From the NCBI GenBank assembly GCA_021648725.1, contig JAKISF010000024.1, forward strand, positions 1-53,585: a DNA stretch of 53,585 bases. The letters are read 5' to 3'. Position numbers and translations under genes: made by a program. Origin of the DNA: Bacteroidales bacterium. GTDB lineage: Bacteria; Bacteroidota; Bacteroidia; Bacteroidales; JAADGE01. This document shows positions 8,777 to 17,456 of the stretch, in pieces; within the stretch, counting starts at the first letter, position 1, and each line of letters opens with the position of its first letter. The notes under the pieces were generated by a model, which saw only the letters and a program-made list of their open reading frames with translations, did not search any database and was not told the origin of the DNA.

Positions 8777-9001
8777 TTACATATCTTTTATTATATCTTC
8801 TGCGGTTCTGTCATCATTCGGCATTAAATCAGGATTTGGCTTATAGCCTTCTTTTACCAATTGGAATCTTTTGCATCTGTTTCTTCCTGTTTCTCCGGAA
8901 GTGCAATATATTCTCATATATATTTCTTGTGCTTTTTTACTTGCTAACATTTCGCCTCTAAATAAAGGACAATTTTCAGTTTTAGGACAGTTTTTACTCA
9001 T
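8777..9001 (-). CDS. Small four-cysteine protein, possible metal binder
   Basis: A 74-residue protein with four Cys: CPKTENC at residues 5-11, YC near 33, and CKRF near 43. The N-terminal CPxxxxCPLF pattern and basic centre suggest a small metal- or cluster-binding protein, but I do not recognise a named family. The C-terminus (PNPDLMPND) is acidic and probably flexible. It has no signal peptide. Upstream on this strand TAATTTTG (reverse complement at 9046-9053) could be a -7 box, though this is weak in AT-rich DNA. It is not close enough to def to be surely in its operon. Confidence 0.6.
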   Translation of the reverse strand: MSKNCPKTENCPLFRGEMLASKKAQEIYMRIYCTSGETGRNRCKRFQLVKEGYKPNPDLMPNDDRTAEDIIKDM

Positions 9002-9102
9002 TTTAATTCAATTATAATTATGAGTATAGTTAATATTACAAAAATCAAAATTACAAAGTAAAGTGGTACATATTTAATGTTCAAACAAAAACTGTACAAT
9101 TT

Positions 9103-9666
9103 TCACCTGAACTTTTCTCCGAGTATAAATTTATATCTTTTATTAAAATTTCCTTTTGCAATATTTGCAAGTCTTCTTTTTAAAAATTTCTTTCGTAATG
9201 CTGATACTTTATCAGTAAACAATATACCGTCGAGATGATCATATTCATGTTGAATAATAACTGCTGCCATTCCTTCCAGCTTTTCTGTTATTTTTTCGAA
9301 GTTCTCATTATAATATTCAATTGTTAAACTTGTGTGCCTTTCAACATCTTCTCTTACTTCGGGAATGCTTAAGCAGCCTTCTTCCGAGCGTGTTTTCTTA
9401 GTAGATTTTTCTATAATTTGAGGATTTATAAAAGTTCGTTTAAAATCTTTTAATTCAGGAATATCCTCTGCCATCGGTTCTGCATCAATTACAAAAAGCC
9501 TTATTGCTTTTCCTGCTTGCGGTGCTGCTAAACCGACACCTTCTGAACTATGCATTGTTTCGTGCATATTTTCAATAAATTCTTTTAAACCGGGGTAATT
9601 TTCATCAATTTCAACGGCTTTTTTTCTTAGTACTGATGAGCCTATTATATGAATCGGGTATATCAT
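9103..9666 (-). CDS. def: Peptide deformylase
   Basis: Removes the N-formyl group from new polypeptides using a metal ion. All three motifs are present: GVGLAAPQ at residues 43-50, EGCLS at 96-100 (Cys ligand 98), and HEYDH at 140-144 (two His ligands and catalytic Glu). The length of 187 residues is normal. It starts 3 bases after the ruvX stop, so the two are cotranscribed, an arrangement I recall in other Bacteroidota. Confidence 0.96.
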   Translation of the reverse strand: MIYPIHIIGSSVLRKKAVEIDENYPGLKEFIENMHETMHSSEGVGLAAPQAGKAIRLFVIDAEPMAEDIPELKDFKRTFINPQIIEKSTKKTRSEEGCLSIPEVREDVERHTSLTIEYYNENFEKITEKLEGMAAVIIQHEYDHLDGILFTDKVSALRKKFLKRRLANIAKGNFNKRYKFILGEKFR

Positions 9667-9669
9667 CTT

Positions 9670-10104
9670 TTATTTTTTTGACTCCATAAAGGATTGTAAA
9701 ATAATAGTTGCACTGATTTTATCTGTCAATGCTTTGTTTTGTCTGTCTTTTTTTTTCATTCCTCCTTCAATCATTGCAATTTTAGCTAATTTTGAAGTGA
9801 AGCGTTCATCATATATTTCAACGTTCAAGTCGGGGAATTTTTTTTGTAGCTTCTTTAAAAAAGGATTTACATATTTTAAAGATTGTGCTCCTTCGTTTTT
9901 TAAGGTTAAAGGGTACCCTACTACAATAGTTTCTACATCTTCTTCTCTACAATACTTCTCTAAAAAAGAAAAAATATCTTTTGAGTGAACTGTTGTTAAA
10001 CCGTTTGCAATAATTTGCAAGATGTCGGTAACGGCTATTCCGACTCTTTTTTGCCCGTAATCTATTGCTAAAATTCTTCCCAAATTTGAAATTTTGAAAT
10101 GCAA
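9670..10104 (-). CDS. ruvX: Holliday-junction resolvase-like RuvX (YqgF)
   Basis: YqgF/RuvX-family RNase H-fold nuclease, linked in bacteria to 16S rRNA 5'-end maturation and Holliday-junction resolution. Visible motifs are AIDYGQKRVG (Asp15), VGYPLTLKNEG (62-72), YDERFTS (98-104) and the C-terminal Asp in LTDKISA, which form the usual acidic site. Length is 144 residues. It sits between the vsr-like gene (29 bases upstream) and def (3 bases downstream), probably one transcript. Confidence 0.92.
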   Translation of the reverse strand: MHFKISNLGRILAIDYGQKRVGIAVTDILQIIANGLTTVHSKDIFSFLEKYCREEDVETIVVGYPLTLKNEGAQSLKYVNPFLKKLQKKFPDLNVEIYDERFTSKLAKIAMIEGGMKKKDRQNKALTDKISATIILQSFMESKK

Positions 10105-10133
10105 AATTATAATTTTCTTTTAAATACGGAACT

Positions 10134-10559
10134 TTAATACTTTGATTTTCTTGTTTGTATTGCCTTTTCAATAATTTGCAAACATTTTTGCGTGTTATTT
10201 AATATTTCTTTACCCCAAAATCTTAACACAATCCAGCCTTGTGAAATTAATGCAGCATTTACTTCTTTATCTCTTTGAATATTTCTTTCAATTTTTTTAT
10301 GCCAAAATTTTTGATTAGATTTTATTTCTGACCTTTTTGTATCCCAGTTTTTACCGTGCCAAAACTCACTGTCGCAAAATATTGCTATTTTATATTTTCT
10401 AAAAGCAAAGTCCGGTTTCCCTAATATGTTTTTTACTTGTTTTCTGTAACGCAACCCCTTTGTCCACATAGCTTTTGCAAGCACATCTTCAATCTTAGAA
10501 CCTGACGACTTAACAGCTTGCATATTTTTTCGCCTTTGCTCGGGGCTGTGCTTATCCAT
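10134..10559 (-). CDS. Vsr-like very-short-patch repair endonuclease lacking zinc ligands
   Basis: A 141-residue PD-(D/E)xK-fold nuclease of the Vsr family, which nicks next to T:G mismatches. Visible are GKPDF (Asp50), the aromatic-His core FWHG near 66-69, FWHKKIERN, QRD (Asp97) and GWIVLRFWGKEI. In the E. coli enzyme, Cys66, His71, Cys73 and Cys117 bind zinc; the aligned positions here read Glu, Lys, Trp and Lys, and the active-site Thr63 is Cys. The structural zinc site is therefore missing. No dcm-like cytosine methyltransferase is in the window, so the usual partner is absent. It precedes ruvX and def and may be transcribed with them. A general mismatch or restriction-type nuclease is equally possible. 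Confidence 0.8.
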   Translation of the reverse strand: MDKHSPEQRRKNMQAVKSSGSKIEDVLAKAMWTKGLRYRKQVKNILGKPDFAFRKYKIAIFCDSEFWHGKNWDTKRSEIKSNQKFWHKKIERNIQRDKEVNAALISQGWIVLRFWGKEILNNTQKCLQIIEKAIQTRKSKY

Positions 10560-10610
10560 TAATTGTACAATAATTGTAATAATAGTTTCTTTAATTATTG
10601 CAAATAACTT

Positions 10611-11969
10611 CTATTCATTAGCTTTAAAAAAAGATTCTATTGCAACATTTCCTTCTTTTATAATTGAAACAGGCGGATATGTAATAGGATTGTTTTGCAG
10701 AATAATACCGTCTTCATTTGCATCGAAGTTAATTTGCAGGTTTAATTTTAAAATAAAAGCAGGTAAAAATTCCATATTATTGTTTGATAAATCAATTTCT
10801 TTCAGATTTTTTAATTCAGAAATTGCAACCGGTAACAGTCTTATAAAGTTATCTGCGAGTGAAATTGTTTCAATTTGTTTTAATTTATTAATTGAATCAG
10901 GTATTTTACTGATAGCATTCATCCCCAATTCAAGATGTATAAGATGTTGTAAGTCACAAATTTCCTCAGGAATTGTTTCAATTTGATTTCCCATCAAAAG
11001 CAAAACCCTTAAATTTTGCATTTTATTTATATCTTTCGGTATTTCAATAAGTTTTGTATCAATCATGCTCAACTCTTGCAAATTTTCTAACTCAGTTAAA
11101 GCTTTCGGGAAATTTACAAGTTTATTACCTGCTAAATCTAATTTACGAAGTGTTTTTAACTTATTTATATTACTCGGAAGTTTTGTTAATTTATTATAAT
11201 CAAATGCAAGAGTTCTGATAATACTTAAATTATCAATAGTTTCGGGAATAGTTGAAATTTGATTAAAGCCTAAATTCAAAAACTCAAGCTTTTCGGAAGA
11301 AAAAATACATTCGTTAATTTCAGTTATCCTATTATCTGTCATATACAACCTGTACAAAATAGGTAATTTACACAAAACTTCGGGGACTTCAGTAAATTTG
11401 TTATTGCTTAAGTCTAATTCTTGTAAATTATGAAGATTTGAAAAATTTTCAGGAAGCTTACTTAAATCGCATTGCGAAATATTCAAATATGATAAATTTG
11501 AGTAGTTATTTATACATTCGGGAAGTTCATTAAATCTGTTTTGGCTTATATTTAATTCTAATAAATTTTTAATATCTTTTATTTCACAGGGTAACTTTGT
11601 AATATTGTTATTTGTAAGTATTAAAGTTTCAAGTTTTTCAATACTCGCAACTTGCATCGGAAATTTCTCAAAACTGTTATGTGCTAAATTTAAATATCTA
11701 AGGTTCTTTAGCAATTTCAAATCGTCGGGAATTGATGAAATATTGTTCTCTTCCAAAGACAATTCTTGTAAAGTATCAATTTCAAAAATTAATTTAGGTA
11801 TTTCGGTTAATTTTGCTCCTGTTAACTTTATTTTAATAATTTCATCTTTCTCATTTACTTGAAATCTGCCAAATTCATCAAAAATCCAACCGTCAATATT
11901 AAACTTGCAATTTTTAAACTTTTTTCCGGTTAGTTTTTCTAAATTTGTGATTTGATTTAAAGTTGACAT
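10611..11969 (-). CDS. Cytoplasmic leucine-rich-repeat protein with Roco-like end
   Basis: A 452-residue protein with no signal peptide. An N-terminal segment of about 57 residues leads into 15 full and one partial 23-residue LRRs of the form IPxxIxxLxxLxxLxLxxNxIxx. After the last repeat the sequence ends NPITYPPVSIIKEGNVAIESFF, which resembles the connector between LRRs and the Roc GTPase in Roco proteins, but the ORF stops there and no Roc or COR domain follows on either side. It is probably a protein-interaction scaffold. The gene is divergent from the nuclease gene at 12029. Confidence 0.8.
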   Translation of the reverse strand: MSTLNQITNLEKLTGKKFKNCKFNIDGWIFDEFGRFQVNEKDEIIKIKLTGAKLTEIPKLIFEIDTLQELSLEENNISSIPDDLKLLKNLRYLNLAHNSFEKFPMQVASIEKLETLILTNNNITKLPCEIKDIKNLLELNISQNRFNELPECINNYSNLSYLNISQCDLSKLPENFSNLHNLQELDLSNNKFTEVPEVLCKLPILYRLYMTDNRITEINECIFSSEKLEFLNLGFNQISTIPETIDNLSIIRTLAFDYNKLTKLPSNINKLKTLRKLDLAGNKLVNFPKALTELENLQELSMIDTKLIEIPKDINKMQNLRVLLLMGNQIETIPEEICDLQHLIHLELGMNAISKIPDSINKLKQIETISLADNFIRLLPVAISELKNLKEIDLSNNNMEFLPAFILKLNLQINFDANEDGIILQNNPITYPPVSIIKEGNVAIESFFKANE

Positions 11970-11977
11970 TTTTACGA

Positions 11978-11985
11978 TATGTTTG
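11978..11985 (+). promoter_or_regulatory. Possible -7 promoter box for the nuclease gene
   Basis: TATGTTTG fits TAnnTTTG and lies 43 bases before the start at 12029. A TTTG at 11951-11954 is 23 bases upstream, slightly wider than the usual 19-21, so the -33 element is uncertain. Confidence 0.4.
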
Positions 11986-12028
11986 ATGTTGACGAAAGAA
12001 ATATTTATTGTAAAATTACATATATATT

Positions 12029-13306
12029 ATGAAACATAAAAAGCTTAGATTAATTTTCTTAATTATTTTTTTATCAAGTATAGGTATTGCACAAAATAAT
12101 GAAGAAAAAATTGACAGTATTAAGCGTATAGTAAAAAAAGTTGAACTTGAACGAGAACTGTTATTGTCTGAAATAAAAGGAATCAGACTAAATATAATTC
12201 AAAAAGACCTATTGGAAAACGGTATGCCCGCAATAAAGGAGGGAGAAGAAATAATTCATCATTCGGCATTATCTTTATCATATAATGAGAAACACGAACA
12301 AGCTAATTGGGTTGCCCATATTATTACACCCGACATTAAAGGGAAAGGTTTTTCCCGAACAAATGATTTCAGAGAAGATACAGCCGTAAAAACCGGTTCA
12401 TCTTGCGAAAAAGATTTTTTCCTGAAATATTTACAAGCTGACAGCACATACAAATATGACGGATTTGGTTATGACAGAGGGCATTTAGCTCCCTCGGCAG
12501 ATTTCAGATGGTGCAAAGAAGCCATGAGCGAATCTTACTATTATTCAAATATGTCACCGCAGCGTCCGGAATTTAACAGAGAAATTTGGGCAAAACTAGA
12601 GAGCTTTATAAGAGAGTATGTTGCCGAAAGCGATGAAAAAGTATATGTTGTTACCGGCGGTATTTTAAAAGATGACTTGAAAAAGATTGAAAGAGGTGTT
12701 AACAAAGTTAGTATTCCCGAAGAATTTTATAAAGTTGTTCTTGATATTGACGGAGACTCAAAAGCAGGAATAGCTTTTATAATTCCTAATGAAAAATGTG
12801 AATATCCTGTTATTAGTTATGCGGTATCAATTGATGAAGTTGAAAAGAAAACAGGAATTGATTTTTTCCCTGCATTATCCGATGATATTGAAAATAAACT
12901 TGAATCAAATTTTGATGTAAAACATTGGCAAACCGAAAACAGAAAGAAAAACCTGGCACCAATAAACAGAAATAAATTACCTAAGAATGCAATAAACACA
13001 GTTCAGGCAAGATCTTATTTTGACAGCAAAGCAAAAGTTTGCGGAACTGTTGTTGGTGTTCACGAAACTAAAAGCGGTAATATTTTCTTAAATTTTGATC
13101 AAGATTTTCCGGAGCAACTGTTTTGGTGTACAATCTGGAAAGATAATATTGTAAATTTCAGTTATAATCCGGAAGAATATCTTTTAAATAAAAAGATTTG
13201 CATTAAAGGAACAGTAAAGAAAAAATACGGGAAACCCTCAATGAGTTTATATAATGATAACCAAATTACATTATATGACGAAGAAATGGCTAAAAAGAGA
13301 AAGTAA
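12029..13306 (+). CDS. Exported DNA/RNA non-specific endonuclease with C-terminal OB-like domain
   Basis: A 425-residue exported nuclease of the beta-beta-alpha metal (NUC1/Serratia nuclease) family. A signal peptide ends near IGIAQ. The catalytic motif DRGHLAPSADF is at residues 149-159 with His152, and the metal Asn and following helix are in NMSPQRPEFNREIW (about 174-187). The remaining C-terminal part, from about residue 320, carries a second domain (VCGTVVGV, IFLNFD, LFWCTIW, KICIKGTV) with the strand pattern of an OB fold that may bind nucleic acid. The role could be nutrient scavenging of extracellular DNA. It precedes the Sir2 gene by 43 bases. Confidence 0.87.
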   Translation: MKHKKLRLIFLIIFLSSIGIAQNNEEKIDSIKRIVKKVELERELLLSEIKGIRLNIIQKDLLENGMPAIKEGEEIIHHSALSLSYNEKHEQANWVAHIITPDIKGKGFSRTNDFREDTAVKTGSSCEKDFFLKYLQADSTYKYDGFGYDRGHLAPSADFRWCKEAMSESYYYSNMSPQRPEFNREIWAKLESFIREYVAESDEKVYVVTGGILKDDLKKIERGVNKVSIPEEFYKVVLDIDGDSKAGIAFIIPNEKCEYPVISYAVSIDEVEKKTGIDFFPALSDDIENKLESNFDVKHWQTENRKKNLAPINRNKLPKNAINTVQARSYFDSKAKVCGTVVGVHETKSGNIFLNFDQDFPEQLFWCTIWKDNIVNFSYNPEEYLLNKKICIKGTVKKKYGKPSMSLYNDNQITLYDEEMAKKRK

Positions 13307-13349
13307 TTGTACTGCGAATTAAGTAATATCAAAATCATATTATTATAAA

Positions 13350-14183
13350 ATGCAATATTTCAAACAAGCAGCCGAAGCAATAAAAAATGCAGATGCATTA
13401 ATAATAACAACAGGTGCAGGTATGGGAGTTGATTCCGGTCTGCCTGATTTTAGAGGCAACTCAGGCTTTTGGAAAGAATATCCCGCAATTTCACACCTCG
13501 GAATTTCATTTTCTGAAATGGCAAACCCTCGTTGGTTTGAGGAGAACCCAAAACTTGCCTGGGCTTTTTACGGACACAGGTATAACCTTTATAATGAGAC
13601 TGTTCCTCATAAAGGTTTTGATATGTTATTGGAACTCGGAAAAGCAAAAACTTATGGTTATTTTGCATTTACTTCAAATGTTGACGGGCAATTTCAACAT
13701 GCCGGTTATTCCGATGAATTTATCGAAGAAGTTCACGGTTCAATAAATCACATGCAGTGCAGTATTCCCTGCACATCTGAGATTTGGGAAGCAACGGATT
13801 TACACATTGAAATTGACAAAGAACTTTTTGAATCCCAAGAACCTTTGCCGAAATGTCCTGAATGCGGAGCAATTGCTCGCCCGAATATATTGATGTTCGG
13901 TGATTGGTCTTGGTTATCACAAAGATCAAACGAACAAAACACAAATTTTCATCATTGGTTAAATAATTTGAAAGAAAATTCTGCAAAAACTATTATTATT
14001 GAAACGGGAGCCGGAAGAGCCGTGCCTACCGTAAGAATGAAATCTGAACGATTAGCACAAGATTTTAATGCAACATTAATTCGTATAAATCCTCGTGATT
14101 TTCAAATTCCCTCTTACATAAAAGGTGTTGAAGTTCAAACAGGAGCTTTGCAAGGAATTGAAAGGATTATTGAATATTTGTAA
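13350..14183 (+). CDS. Sir2-family NAD-dependent protein
   Basis: A 277-residue sirtuin-like protein. NAD-binding motif GAGMGVDSGLPDFRG at 22-36, TSNVDGQ at 108-114 (family TQNID), catalytic His129 in VHGS, zinc Cys at 137, 141, 169 and 172 (CSIPC, CPEC), and RPNILMFGD at 177-185 (family RPxVVxFGE). The last Rossmann segment reads ETGAGRAVPTVR where classic sirtuins have a GTSxxVxP motif, so this is a divergent bacterial branch. Activity could be deacylation, ADP-ribosylation or NAD cleavage. It sits 3 bases before the pentapeptide gene, so the pair is surely cotranscribed. Confidence 0.85.
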   Translation: MQYFKQAAEAIKNADALIITTGAGMGVDSGLPDFRGNSGFWKEYPAISHLGISFSEMANPRWFEENPKLAWAFYGHRYNLYNETVPHKGFDMLLELGKAKTYGYFAFTSNVDGQFQHAGYSDEFIEEVHGSINHMQCSIPCTSEIWEATDLHIEIDKELFESQEPLPKCPECGAIARPNILMFGDWSWLSQRSNEQNTNFHHWLNNLKENSAKTIIIETGAGRAVPTVRMKSERLAQDFNATLIRINPRDFQIPSYIKGVEVQTGALQGIERIIEYL

Positions 14184-14186
14184 ATT

Positions 14187-14762
14187 ATGGATGACTTTTT
14201 TACAGAAAACAAAACGTTCAATTTAATTGATTTCTCAAAAGAAGAATTAAGGAAAGGAGAATATGAAAATTGCACTTTTGAAAATTGCAAATTTGTTAAC
14301 TGTAACTTATCAGAATTTAGTTTTGCTGAATGTGTTTTTGAAAATTGTGATATAAGCAATGTCCTGGTTATAAATACAATATTCAGAGATGTCAGATTTG
14401 AAAATTGCAAAATGTTAGGTTTGCGATTTGATGATTGTAATAAATTCTTATTGTCTTTTCAATTTATTTCTTGTCAATTAAATTTATCTTCGTTTTATAA
14501 ATTAATGCTGAAAGAAACTTATTTTTCAGAATGTAATTTGAGTGAAGTTGATTTTTCCGAAGCAAATTTTTCTCAAAGTAAATTTAGTGATTGCAATTTA
14601 TCCGGAGCAATATTTGAAAATACGAAACTTGAAAAAACTGATTTTATTTCTTCATACAATTATTCAATCAACCCTGAAATAAACCGGATTAGAAAAGCAA
14701 AATTTTCATTTCCCGGAATAACCGGACTATTGGATAAATATGACATTGAAATTGTTAATTGA
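14187..14762 (+). CDS. Pentapeptide-repeat protein
   Basis: A 191-residue cytoplasmic protein made of A(N/D)LxF-type repeats, here with many Cys (CTFENCKFVNCNL, SDCNLSGAIFENT). Two repeat blocks are separated by a short less regular part near residues 80-95, and the chain ends in a conserved-looking helical tail (FPGITGLLDKYDIEIV). Qnr and MfpA proteins, which mimic DNA and protect gyrase, share this fold and layout, but many pentapeptide proteins have other or unknown roles, so gyrase protection is only a possibility. It directly follows the Sir2 gene. Confidence 0.88.
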   Translation: MDDFFTENKTFNLIDFSKEELRKGEYENCTFENCKFVNCNLSEFSFAECVFENCDISNVLVINTIFRDVRFENCKMLGLRFDDCNKFLLSFQFISCQLNLSSFYKLMLKETYFSECNLSEVDFSEANFSQSKFSDCNLSGAIFENTKLEKTDFISSYNYSINPEINRIRKAKFSFPGITGLLDKYDIEIVN

Positions 14763-14790
14763 TTTGCATCAAAACAGTTCATATTACATC

Positions 14791-16077
14791 CTACTGAAAA
14801 TCAACATATAATAAATATTTTTTTCGCAACTTCTTATAATTATCTAAATCTTTTTGCCAAGTTTCTCTGATTTGCTCTTCGGTCATTCCTTCAATAATTT
14901 GCTCTGCCAACTCTCCGTTACCTGCTAACAAATTAAACCAATTCTTCTTTGTAATAAATTCATCTTTATTTTTAAACTTATCGGCAAAATCAATGATGTA
15001 TTTTAAAGTAAAATAATTATTCATTTCCTCTTTTCTTAAATCAATACCGTAGCAAATTTTATTCTCTTGTATGGGGTTCATTTGCATTCCGGTAATATCC
15101 TCAGGAACAAAAGTGAAAGAACCGAAAGACTTATCGGGATAACCTATTACCTGAAAAGGAAAACTTGTCCCCCGCCCTATGCTTACATCTGTTGCTTCAA
15201 AAAAGCACAAAGAAGGATACAGTCTTACAGACAAATCATTAGGCAAATTCGGTGAAGGTTTCACGGGCAAAGACCAAGATTTTGAATGATCGTAATTCTT
15301 TACTTTTACAACTTCCAAATCACATATTATTCCGTTCTTTAGCCAGCCTTCTCCGTTTATCATCATTGCTAATTCACCAACAGTAAGACCATGTACAACA
15401 GGTATTTGATGCATCCCCACAAAAGATTTATATTTTAATTTAAGAACAGGTCCGTCAACATAATCGCCGAGAGGATTTGGTCTGTCCAATACAATAAATT
15501 TCTTGTTATTTTCAGCACAAACTTCCATCATGTAATGCATACTGCTGATATATGTGTAAAATCTGACACCGACATCTTGAATATCAAACATAACAACATC
15601 TAAATCTGCTAATTGTTCTTTTTTAGGTTTACGGTTTTTACCGTACATTGCAATTATAGGAAGCCCTGTTTTCTCATCAATATTTGAATTAAAATGTTTA
15701 CCTCTGTCAATATTTCCTCTGAAACCGTGCTCCGGAGCAAATATTTTAACAATATTAATATCTTGCATCAATAAAAAATCAACAAGATGAATATTGTTTA
15801 CAAGAGCCGATTGATTAACAACTAATCCTACACGTTTGTCTTTTAAAAGATGTATATACTTATCCGTACATTCGGCACCGGTTAAAATTGTTTCTGTATC
15901 AGATATAACTAAAGGTGTACGTTTTTCAATATCGGAAATTTCAGGCAGTATTTCGTTAAATTCATTTTTAACAAAAATGTGCTCTGTTGCCTTAGGGGAA
16001 CACGATGTAAAAAGAATAATAACAATTAATATGACAGAAAGCCTAATGTTAAGGTAGTTTATAAACAACAAAATCAA
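14791..16077 (-). CDS. NamZ-like exo-beta-N-acetylmuramidase lipoprotein (DUF1343)
   Basis: A 428-residue protein of the DUF1343 family, whose characterised members (NamZ, GH171) remove terminal N-acetylmuramic acid from peptidoglycan fragments. Family stretches seen are VGLVVNQSALV, IFAPEHGFRG, DVVMFDIQDVG, VLDRPNPLG and PSPNLPN. An N-terminal hydrophobic segment ends in the lipobox FTSC with Cys26, so it is probably a periplasmic lipoprotein recycling cell-wall material. It is convergent with the pentapeptide gene and starts 31 bases after the cyclase stop. Confidence 0.88.
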   Translation of the reverse strand: MILLFINYLNIRLSVILIVIILFTSCSPKATEHIFVKNEFNEILPEISDIEKRTPLVISDTETILTGAECTDKYIHLLKDKRVGLVVNQSALVNNIHLVDFLLMQDINIVKIFAPEHGFRGNIDRGKHFNSNIDEKTGLPIIAMYGKNRKPKKEQLADLDVVMFDIQDVGVRFYTYISSMHYMMEVCAENNKKFIVLDRPNPLGDYVDGPVLKLKYKSFVGMHQIPVVHGLTVGELAMMINGEGWLKNGIICDLEVVKVKNYDHSKSWSLPVKPSPNLPNDLSVRLYPSLCFFEATDVSIGRGTSFPFQVIGYPDKSFGSFTFVPEDITGMQMNPIQENKICYGIDLRKEEMNNYFTLKYIIDFADKFKNKDEFITKKNWFNLLAGNGELAEQIIEGMTEEQIRETWQKDLDNYKKLRKKYLLYVDFQ

Positions 16078-16108
16078 AGAAATTAATATGTAATAAAAAA
16101 CAGATTAT

Positions 16109-17293
16109 TTAAAACTTTGCCAGTTCTTCCTGAAATTTCTGATTTGGCATGGTAGAATCATCTTTCTCTCTGTATTTATCTTTTAAACCGTCAACAAAAT
16201 ACATATCAATATCTCCTTTATTTTTTACTGAAATTTTACCTCTGTAAGTACAATTAAAAAAGTCTTTTATGTATTCATAGGTTACTCCGGATATATTCAC
16301 TTTTCCTGCTTCGCCGGATGATTCTAATCTGCTGGCAGTGTTAACTGCATCACCCCAAATATCATACGCAAACTTTTTGCTGCCGATAACACCAGCAACA
16401 ACTTTGCCCGTATGTATTCCGAGCCTTAAACTCCAACCGGTTAAACCTTTTGCCACTCTTGATTCATTATATTCTTTCATAAACTTTTGAATCTCTAAAG
16501 AAGCTAAAACAACGTCAATCGGGTTACTTTTATTTCTTAGCGGCAAACCACCTACAGCCATATATGCATCTCCGATTGTTTTAATTTTTTCAATAAAATG
16601 ATCTTCTGTTATTTCATCAAACTTGCGAAAATATACACTGAGTTCTTTAATAATCTCTTCAGGTTCTAATTCGGAAGATATTTTAGTAAAACCTACAAAA
16701 TCTGTAAACATAATACTTACCATACGATACTTCTTGGCTTTTACAGCTCCTTTATTTTTTAATTGTTCGGCAATTTCATACGGCAGTATATTTTGCAGTA
16801 GTTCATCTGTTTTATTTTTTTCAATTTCAAGTTGGTTCTTTTGTCGTTCAAGTTCATTTGATTGTTGCTCTAAATCTCTTGCTTGCCCTGTTATTCCTTC
16901 AATTAACTTAAATAACGACAAAATTGACTTAACCCTGACAGTTAATTCTAATCTTTCAAAAGGGACTTTTAAAAAATCAGCAGCACCGAACATTACGGCT
17001 GTTTCAATATTTTTATTATCATTTGAAATAACAATAACCGGAATTTGTACAGAAATATCAATTTCTCTCAAATCAAAAAGAATATCAAGACCTTTTGTAT
17101 CATCTTCATAATTTATATCTAATAATATTATATCGGGTTTATATTCTTTTATAATATCAAAAGCTTCGCCTGAAATCTTTGAAACAAGAATTAAATATGA
17201 CTGAACCTCATCGGTAAAGCTTTTTTTAATAAGCCCTATAACATCTTGATTGTCAGATATAATAAGTATAGTATATTCAGCGTGATTAATCAT
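16109..17293 (-). CDS. Response-regulator class III adenylyl cyclase
   Basis: A 394-residue protein: an N-terminal receiver domain (about 1-125, phosphoacceptor Asp59 in ILLDI), a Gln/Glu-rich coiled coil (about 135-165), and a class III cyclase domain (about 188-370). Metal-binding Asp198 is in FTDFVGFT and Asp242 in IGDAYM. The base-selecting residues Lys238 (KIKTIGD) and Asp311 (YDIWGD) favour ATP over GTP, and the catalytic Asn318 and Arg322 are in VNTASR. It therefore probably makes cAMP when the receiver is phosphorylated. The cognate kinase may be one of the nearby kinases, but that is inference. Confidence 0.88.
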   Translation of the reverse strand: MINHAEYTILIISDNQDVIGLIKKSFTDEVQSYLILVSKISGEAFDIIKEYKPDIILLDINYEDDTKGLDILFDLREIDISVQIPVIVISNDNKNIETAVMFGAADFLKVPFERLELTVRVKSILSLFKLIEGITGQARDLEQQSNELERQKNQLEIEKNKTDELLQNILPYEIAEQLKNKGAVKAKKYRMVSIMFTDFVGFTKISSELEPEEIIKELSVYFRKFDEITEDHFIEKIKTIGDAYMAVGGLPLRNKSNPIDVVLASLEIQKFMKEYNESRVAKGLTGWSLRLGIHTGKVVAGVIGSKKFAYDIWGDAVNTASRLESSGEAGKVNISGVTYEYIKDFFNCTYRGKISVKNKGDIDMYFVDGLKDKYREKDDSTMPNQKFQEELAKF

Positions 17294-17456
17294 CCGTTCT
17301 TAAAACTGAAAGTTATTATTAAAATTAGTAATTGTTACTACAAATATTTTGCCTCTAATGTAGATATTGTAAATTGATTTTAAAAATTCAATTTATATAT
17401 TTTTAAGTTTTAAGTTTTCAATCAACAAATAACAACAATACACACAAAAAGGGATA

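Noticed and set aside
10690-10986. Rightward ORFs opposite the LRR gene and others opposite coding genes
   Set aside because: They are antisense shadows produced by the repeated codons of real genes and show no protein-like features.
14187-14762. Pentapeptide protein as a quinolone-resistance (Qnr) gene
   Set aside because: Fold and tail are similar, but no specific Qnr signature was checked and most pentapeptide proteins have other roles.
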